Source: Rhizophagus clarus
Taxonomy: Eukaryota > Glomeromycota > Glomeromycetes > Glomerales > Glomeraceae
Length of the DNA: 64,000 bases
Reading direction: 5' to 3'
Assembly: GCA_015698045.1 (NCBI GenBank)
Contig: BLAL01000059.1
Span: 749,001-813,000 of the forward strand
Shown: positions 57,016 through 64,000 of the stretch, piece by piece
Layout of the letters: every line of letters starts with the position of its first letter
How positions within the stretch are numbered: position 1 is the stretch's first letter
Notes under the pieces: generated by a model
What the model saw: the letters and a program-made list of their open reading frames with translations, nothing else
Told to the model about the DNA's origin: nothing
Database searches by the model: none
Program-made: the position numbers and the translations under genes

Positions 57016-57899
57016 TATATAGTTTCAAAAGAACCTACTAATCCTGAAGTCATTTTTATTGTTTTGCACGAGGATTAGTGAAATAATGAAATGTAGTGCC
57101 TAATTGCTGATAAAAATCCAGTAAATATTTTTTCCTGCAAAATTTATAAGTAATATAAAAAACTGTCTTTAGCTTAGCCAGCAAGATAGCTTTCTGATTA
57201 CGAGAGTGATAAGTAGGCAAGATATGGAAAACAGAGTTTAGCTAACACAAAAGTCAAAAATCTGATTACTGCTAAGAATATCAATATAAATGAGCAACAT
57301 GCAAAGTAGAGATATTTACATTGTATGGAACTTTTTGTAAAAGTGGCTGATATTTTCAATACCTAAATTTGCCACTAAGGTAAATGATGGAAATCCAACT
57401 AAGTCATTAATAATTTTGAAGTTTGTTTAGATTTGTAAATAGTGACCTGCAGATTTAAATGGTTTAGCAGGTAGTCATTAAGATAATGATCATTTATAAT
57501 GACTTTATTTTCATAATGCAATAGTAATTGATTTAGAATTTAATATCTGACAGATATCTGGATAACAGATATCCAATTGTAATGTGTATAGCAAATCTAT
57601 TACTATATATAATTTTGACTAAAAAGTCAACTCTGCAAAAAATATTTAATTTTTTGTTTAACACTTATTTTATTGAAAATTCCAACAAGGAGTGCACTTT
57701 GATCCTGCATGAAATGCGGGTTCTGTTATGGCTCATTAACATTAAAGGATGACATAGACAATTTTTCTAATGTTGGATAAAGAATACTGAAGGTACCAAT
57801 GATGATAATAGGCTACACATCACTTGAGTTTTTTATGCCATAACATATTCAGTCTCCACATCTATCCAAGATGAATACCATCTTTAATAATAGACTCAG
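57016..57899. other. Intergenic spacer
   Basis: AT-rich, with no gene or repeat identified between the hAT element and the broken locus downstream. Confidence 0.4.
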
Positions 57900-58920
57900 C
57901 ACCATCTCGGTTAGTTGCTGCACTGAATTAATGACTAAAACTGGTATTTTTTGACCTTCCGTTGCATAGTAAAAGATACTAGTGTTTCTGTGTGTATTGA
58001 AGTGAAGCTGGAAAAAAAATCAACTTTATTAGCTTATAGGTTTAAATATAAAAGAAAAATCAGCAATTATTTTTTACCTAGTAACATCATCTCAAGAATG
58101 CAAAGTAATAAGAAAGATAAATAATTAATTCCTTTGTAAAAAAAAAAAAGCAAATATAATAAGTTTTTTTTTACTAAATTAATTTATTTTTAAATTCTTT
58201 ATTATATAGAATCTTACCAATGAATTTATTTTTTCTACCACTCAATGTGTATAAAAGATCTCTGTGTATTTTGAAGTGGATTATTCTGGAACTCAACTTC
58301 ATTAGCTTATAGGTTAAATACAAAATAAAAATCAACAATTTTTGCTTACGTAGAGTCATCTACTCGAATAGTGAGAGTAAAAGTTGACCGGAGCCACCGT
58401 TCTATTTCATCGTTTGTTAATTAATTTATGTATCGTGCTGGAGAAAAAGATGCTACAATCAGATTTCCCGCAGCCGATACATTTATCTAAAAAGAAAAAA
58501 TGCCGTTATTAGATTGAAAAGCTTGATAATAATAATGATAAATAATAAAGTGCAATAATAAACTCAAGAAAAGTAATAAGAAACAATAGTAAAAAAAGTA
58601 TCATTATACTTACAGGAAGGTATATAATTGATCCCTTTTGCACTTTTATTACCAAAGTAACATCACTTTTATGAAAAAAAGAATTAAAAAAGATGAGAAA
58701 AGCTTATAAAAGGAGTCATATTAATAAGTTCGATGAAGAGCGACAAAATATAAAAAAAAAAATAATAATAATTAATAAAACGTAATGATAGGATTTTATA
58801 CTTACACGATATTTTGTAAGGTTGAAAAAAAAGTAGAAAAGGAGACATTGATGTATATTTAAATTTTTGCATTTTTGATTCTTTCGTGATTAAATTCCTA
58901 ATTAAAAAGTGGTGTAACAT
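57900..58920 (-). pseudogene. Broken small multi-exon locus with duplicated exon, unknown family
   Basis: Exons that keep phase on the minus strand: 58920-58808 (MLHHFLIRNLITKESKMQKF ... FQPYKIS), 58665-58614 (DVTLVIKVQKGSIIYLP), 58486-58350 (INVSAAGNLIVASFSPARYI N*LTNDEIERWLRSTFTLTI RVDDST) and 58285-58218 (IIHFKIHRDLLYTLSGRKNK). An in-frame TAA interrupts exon 3. A second copy of the last intron-exon unit occurs about 275 bp downstream (57990-58100, LHFNTHRNTSIFYYATEGQK IPVL), apparently the better preserved version. Splice signals and codon continuity argue for a once real gene. No family was recognised. Confidence 0.35.
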
Positions 58921-60088
58921 GTAATGAAGTGCGTTTTGTTTTATTTTTGTTTTATTTTATTATTCTAAAAATTGGTTCTTTTCGATGTAATTTTCTGCGG
59001 AGGATTATTTTTTGACTATTGTTACAAGATTTGTAATCTTTTAATATTTTACTATGTGATCTAACATCTGTAACATGCAATTGTCTTCTTAATAAAATTT
59101 TTAGAACCAAAAAAAAAAAAAAAAATGAAAGCGAGTGTCCACATTGTTATCCTATAAAGCCCCCAGTTCGGAGATATTGTTTAAGATCCTTTTGATGTTC
59201 AATTATTCTTTTTTTAGGAAATGTCTAAAAACTAATTTATCCGTACAGTAGTTTCTTTGTATTTGAAAATGGCGAATGTAAACTTATAAATTTTATATGT
59301 GAATTTTTTTTATTTAGCGATGATTTTTACGTGATAATAATCAAACAGACAAGGTAAAAATAGCAAATCTATTAATTAGAAAATTCTCAGGAACAAATAT
59401 CAATAAAATTTTTCACAAGAAAAATCATGATTTACTTATGATTCGGATTTCATAGTATTATTGTCGCTTTAACAAACTTACTACATTTAGTTATTTACTT
59501 AAAATCTAATTTATATAATTTTGGCTAAATTCACAAATCAATGTGAAATCAAAATCTTGATTAATTTATTCAATTAGACAATTACAAGTAAAAACTCGAT
59601 ATTCATAAAATTCATTCAAAAATTGATCCAAAATTAGTTAGTGAAATTAGAATAATTAGAATATAGTATTCCGAGATGATAGAAAAGTAAAAATAACCAA
59701 ACACGTCCAAATTTTACGAGGTTTTTTTTTTAAATTACATGTAATAGTTATTTCACGGAAAGCTGTAGTTCGAGGCTGATCCGTGAAATATAATAACTAT
59801 TGATAGACTTTTAGCTTATCCATTTAAATAAACATCATCCATAAAAATATCAATAAGGAAGAAACGTAGTATAAAATAATTTATTCACGAGGAAAACAAT
59901 ACAAAAAAAGACAAGCACAAATAAGATGATATATATACAAAAATTTAATATACATAAACAACAGATAAAATATTGATAAAAGAGACAAATAAAAATGTTT
60001 AAATGATATAATATATATACATATATGTATATATATATACAAATAATCAATTTAGAAGCTAAATTATTTTGAGCAGAGAATTCTACAA
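58921..60088. other. Intergenic, downstream of kelch gene
   Basis: AT-rich with (TA)n at 60008-60040. Inverted-looking words TATTTCACGGAAAGC and GATCCGTGAAATATAATAAC (59750-59800) form a small imperfect hairpin. No gene. Confidence 0.4.
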
Positions 60089-61843
60089 TTATGGTTGGAC
60101 TTGCGTTGTTTCTTCTTGATTGTCAACTTTATTTGTTGTCTCGACAGTTTTTTGTCCTGATTGGTTATCAAGTTTACCATTAGGGATATGTAATGTACTT
60201 ACTTTTACCTTTCTATTCTTATTTCGTCTGTATAAGAAGAATGTTCCAATAGAGATTGTGGCAAGTAAAATAGCTCCAATAGATAAACCAATTACTGCCG
60301 ATTTGTTCTTGGATGGTGTTGAAGGAGGAGCCGGGGCTGGAGCTGGAGTTGGAGGAGGAGGATAAAAGTTCGTTGTCCATACAAATTCATTATTATTACT
60401 GATATCAAGCAATAAAACATCGCTTTCAGATTCATTATAACCGGCACCTATTAAATTTAAGACAAAGTTATAAAAATCAAATTCATCGTTCATAAAAATA
60501 AAATCAAACAATAATGAATGTGCTTTACCAAAAGTTACGACCATATAATTTCCAATCACATTTGCTTTATGCATATATCTACAATTTGGAATGTTTCCAG
60601 AAACATTTGGAATACTCCATTCAAAAGTGTTGATGTTTAAAGTATAAAGTGCCTCTCCAAGACTAATAACAGTATTTTGATTTCCTAACCCTCCAAAAAC
60701 TATTACTTGTTCTCCGTCCAATCCTATTAGAACAAAACAATAAAAAATTTGAGAAATTTGAAAATTTATTTATATTGCATGGTTTTTGTTTAATACATAC
60801 CAAGAACAACAGATAAACCATATCTATTAGAAGGTATTGACCCTAAAGTATTCTTTAATTAAAGATCAATGGATGAGTTAGTATTTTATATATGTAAAAG
60901 ATAACGATTTTTATAAAATAATACATTTTTAACTTACTTTTACACTCCAAATATCATTTATAGTGTCGTATATATAAACCTTTCAAGACAAATTTAATCA
61001 AATTAGCTAATGCGTATATTAAAAATAATAAATAATGATATAGTTACCTCATTTAATGGCAAACTTTGATTAAGACTATCCCCACCACCTAATTTAAAGA
61101 AAAAAATTTAAGATCTCACGGTCACATGTTTATATCATTTACTGCGTTGCGATAGTATCGCGATAAAAATTCTTACCTATATAAATAATATTTTGATTGG
61201 GTAATAGAGTTGCGCCATAATTGATTCTTGCTGTAGGTGCATTTATCGAACTACCTTCTCCCCAAATTAAATTTATTGTATCTAAAGTAATCATATCATT
61301 TACATAAGTATCATATCCCAATAATTTTCCACCAAATAAATATATTTTTCCTTGATAATCGATGATAGCTGTTAAACTTCTCCTCTTAATGGAACTTTCA
61401 CCAGAGATTATTGGGACATTCCATGAATCAGTTTGGGTATCGAACGTATAAATCAAAGACTTGCTTTCAACCTGAGTTAAATTTCTTCCTCCGTATAAAA
61501 TTATCGTATCATTATTTGCACCACCTTTAACGGCTGTGGCACCGATTTGCGATGGAACAATATTATCTTTTGATAAATCATTCCAAACCAATGCTGAAGT
61601 ACTAAATGGAACTGATACGTCAAGATAAAAGAATTGTTTTCCACCAATTCCAACAGCTCCAAGAGGTTCATTAACATTGTCATCTAATCCACTTAAAATA
61701 TATAATTTATTGTCAACGTATGTAGCGGCATGAAGATGTCGTGATGTTGGTTTAAAGGGTATCGTTAAACAATTTATTTCAATTAATGATAAGAATTGAA
61801 TTAAATTGAATAATATGAAATACGTTAGAGTTTTCTTTAACAT
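60089..61843 (-). CDS. Kelch-repeat type I membrane protein
   Basis: Six exons: 61843-61177, 61088-61048, 60979-60938, 60852-60801, 60723-60529 and 60447-60089, 1,356 nt (451 aa), all phases consistent. Residues 1-25 form a signal peptide (FILFNLIQFLSLIEINC). Kelch blades are marked by KLYILSG, DTIILYGGRN, KIYLFGGK, NIIYIGGG, EQVIVFGGLG and MVVTFGAGY, with paired W at each blade (LVWNDL, SWNVP, LIWGE, IWSVK, EWSIP). A proline-rich PPPPTPAPAPAPP linker precedes one membrane segment (AVIGLSIGAILLATISIGTF F), a basic stop-transfer RRNKNRK and a short cytoplasmic tail. Kelch propellers bind proteins; an extracellular adhesion or sensing role is inferred. It is followed upstream by a close paralogue in the same orientation. 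Confidence 0.85.
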
Positions 61844-62526
61844 GATTATGACTTTTTGTTTTTAAAAAAAAAAATTTTTTTTTATAAAAAAATAAAGTGC
61901 GATAATTTTTTTTTTTCAAAGAAAACAGAGAAAAAAAATTTCCCTTGATTAAAAAAAAGAATATTCGCTTGAGAATTAGAATTTATAAGAAAATTATATC
62001 TACTTCAACCGCTGTAAAGATAAGGGTAATCGTATCTACAAATAGTTTCATGATTCCTTTTTAAGTCAGGCGTAAGTTTTTGGTTGTAATACCGCAAGAG
62101 AGTTTGATAATTCTTGATTAGCGGTCATTTAACGAATGAAATTCCAAATTCATCAAAGCATTTTTAAATGTTAACTAACCAAAAAACTCATGCTTTTCAA
62201 CTGGTTTTTTTCTTGAATCATTATCATTATTAAATTAGACTTTTGGCATGTTACACAAAAATTTTTAATGGTTGGTTTATCAATCAAGAAATCATCTTAG
62301 AACCAATCTAAAGATACGGTTTATCTATTATAGGGTACAAAATTGTTTATTAATTTTCGAACGACAATTAGTAATAAATCACATGGTAAAATTATTTTAG
62401 TATATAATTCTATTTATTTATATAATTCATTTACATAAAAAAAAAATATGTATATATATATATTATACATATATAGATGGATAAAAATACATTTATACAT
62501 TGTTAGAGATCATAATTTTTCCGTAG
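61844..62526. other. Spacer between tandem kelch genes
   Basis: 683 bp containing the promoter of the downstream kelch gene and the 3' flank of the upstream one. Poly-A/T near the start codon and (TA)n at 62450-62475. No other gene. Confidence 0.5.
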
Positions 62527-64000
62527 TTATTGTTCGGTTTTGTTTGACACTTGATCATTTTTGCCATTATTATCGTTAACCATTGTTAAAACTACTTTTT
62601 GTCCTGATTGATTATCAAGTTTAGCACTTGGAGGATGTACTGCATTTCTCGTTCGTCTATTTTTATTCCATTTGTGTAAGTAGTAAGTTCCTATGATCAA
62701 TATCATACTACCGATTACAGTTGCGCCAATTATACCGATTGATTTAAGATTACGGAATTTTTTATCATTTATTGACGATGGTGATGGTGATGGCGATGGC
62801 GATGGTGATGGTGATGGAGAGGTAGAATCGGAGACAACGTAATAGTCTGTCCAAACATATTGATCGTTATTACTTATATCAAGTAATAAAACATCAGATT
62901 CATTTACTCTATTATAACCAAACCCTATAATTAAATTGTAAATTGTAAATTAATAAACATTAATAATTGTTATGTAAATAATAAATATTATTTTATTATA
63001 ATTACCAAATGTTATAACGAGATACTCATTAATTACATCTGCTTTATGATAAGAGCGACTTGATGGAATAGATCCATTAATATTCGGAATATACCAATTA
63101 AAATTGGTTAAATCTAATACATGAGTTGCATCATTAGAAGGAACATTTCCTCCGAAAATTATTATTCTTTCTCCGTCCAAAGCTGTTAAAATGAAAGATT
63201 ATTATTAATAAAATCCAATTCCCATTTTTTTTTTTTTTAAAAAAAAAAACCCTACCAAGGTTAACAGAAAAACCAAATCTCCTAGAAGGGATATTTCCTG
63301 AAGTTTCCTATATATTTAATAAAATTGATGAGTGTTTTATAAAAAAAAACAATAAATAAATAATAAATAATTTATAATTAACAACTTACTTGAGTAACCC
63401 AATTATCATTTATCGTATCATAAATATAAACCTATAAATTATTATAAATAATCTCAGTCAAACCTACGTGTCATATTTATTGGTTAAAATACAATAGTTT
63501 TACCTCATCTAAACCAATCGCCAAATTTTGACCATTATTACCACCTAAATAAGAAATATAGAATAAATAATTTTACCTAAAACAATCCTCGCAAAACAAT
63601 CCTAAATCAATGAACTTACCCATATAAATAATTTTATGATTAGGTAATAAAGTAGCACCATATTCATTTCTAGGATATGGAGCATTAAGCAAACTTCCAC
63701 TACTCCAAGTAAGTTTTATCGTATCTAAAATAAGCATGTCGTTCACATAATATCTCGTTACCACTTCCGTTCCACCCCATAAGTACATCTTTCCATTATC
63801 TGCAATGCCCGTCAAAAATGCCTTTCTATTAACGCCGCTTCCATCATTTCCATCTAAGGCTGGAATCATCCATGAATTATTTGCTGGATTATAAGTATAA
63901 ACCGTACTCATTCTCTCGTAATTTGTAATTCCTCCATATAAAAATATGGTATCATTTTGGACACCACCTACAGCGGTAGTAGCGCCATCATGTTGAGGAA
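62527..64000 (-). CDS. Kelch-repeat type I membrane protein, paralogue (5' end outside window)
   Basis: Exons seen: (64000)-63620, 63544-63504, 63431-63390, 63307-63256, 63182-63006 and 62924-62527. The internal exons of 41, 42 and 52 nt have exactly the sizes of those in the neighbouring kelch gene, so the two are tandem duplicates. Blades are marked by DTIFLYGGI, KMYLWGGTE, KIIYMGGN, RIIIFGGN and LVITFGFGY. A (Ser-Pro)n linker encoded by a GGTGAT-type repeat (62778-62822) replaces the Pro/Ala linker, then comes a membrane segment (IGIIGATVIGSMILIIGTYY L), HKWNKNRR and a tail sharing AKLDNQSGQK with the neighbour. The signal peptide lies beyond base 64000. Confidence 0.83.

Noticed and set aside
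53780-57023. 8-bp target duplication of the hAT element
   Set aside because: Flanking octamers at the proposed ends (AGTGAGAA and TATATAGT) do not match; no alternative end position gave a convincing match.
59850-60050. Minus ORF rich in Ile/Tyr/Phe
   Set aside because: Produced by a (TA)n tract; low complexity.
1-64000. tRNA, rRNA, CRISPR array or riboswitch
   Set aside because: No cloverleaf with a GGTTCGAATCC-like arm, no rRNA blocks and no spaced identical repeats were seen; CRISPR is not expected in a eukaryote. A covariance-model scan would be needed to exclude small RNAs.

Overview
The window is eukaryotic and strongly AT-rich. Coding islands are cut by short introns (about 60-110 nt, GT...AG) and separated by long stretches of A/T tracts, diverged repeats and transposons. 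The gene content (Atg29, Ldb17/SPIN90-type protein, F-box protein, kelch-repeat membrane proteins, decayed protein kinases of an expanded family, Myb/SANT-like and tnp2-like transposon proteins) fits an arbuscular mycorrhizal fungus, most likely Rhizophagus. That assignment is inference from content and composition; no marker gene fixes the species.

Layout. 0-4 kb: divergent pair ATG29 (minus, 3' end outside the window) and an LDB17/dip1-like actin regulator (plus, 8 exons). 4-13 kb: gene-poor, with about 2-kb diverged tandem repeats. 13-14.5 kb: secreted, probably GPI-anchored zincin-like metalloprotease. 18.4-21.2 kb: MAPEG-family membrane protein (minus) and F-box protein (plus). 22-26.3 kb: broken genes, namely two protein-kinase fragments and an unrecognised gene. 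28.6-29.7 kb: about 60-bp AT-rich satellite.

30.2-42.2 kb: a 12-kb DNA transposon with terminal inverted repeats and a TAA target duplication, inserted in a 31/32-bp minisatellite whose unit is restored exactly when the element is removed. It carries arrays of an ATATCGGG palindrome next to both ends, a tnp2 (CACTA/EnSpm-type) transposase with one nonsense codon, a SANT/Myb-like protein with a proline-rich tail, a divergently transcribed Ser-rich and Lys-rich partner protein, and a captured fragment of ribosomal protein L10 (uL16). Next to it lie a small MITE and a 118-bp splice-site-like repeat array.

45.4-50.9 kb: a 5.5-kb P-element-superfamily transposon with a G-rich inverted repeat and an exact 8-bp target duplication. 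Its uninterrupted paralogous target site sits 146 bp upstream. The transposase gene has 7 traceable exons and two lesions. 51.3-52.1 kb: astacin-type metalloprotease gene. 53.8-57.0 kb: degraded hAT element with TGTGCACA subterminal repeats. 58-59 kb: broken small multi-exon locus. 60-64 kb: tandem pair of kelch-repeat type I membrane protein genes with matching exon sizes; the second runs off the end.

The host genes do not form a common pathway. What unites the window is a repeat-rich compartment in which three superfamilies of cut-and-paste DNA transposon (CACTA/tnp2, P, hAT) have inserted between ordinary genes. Exon boundaries come from splice signals plus reading-frame continuity and have not been tested with transcripts.
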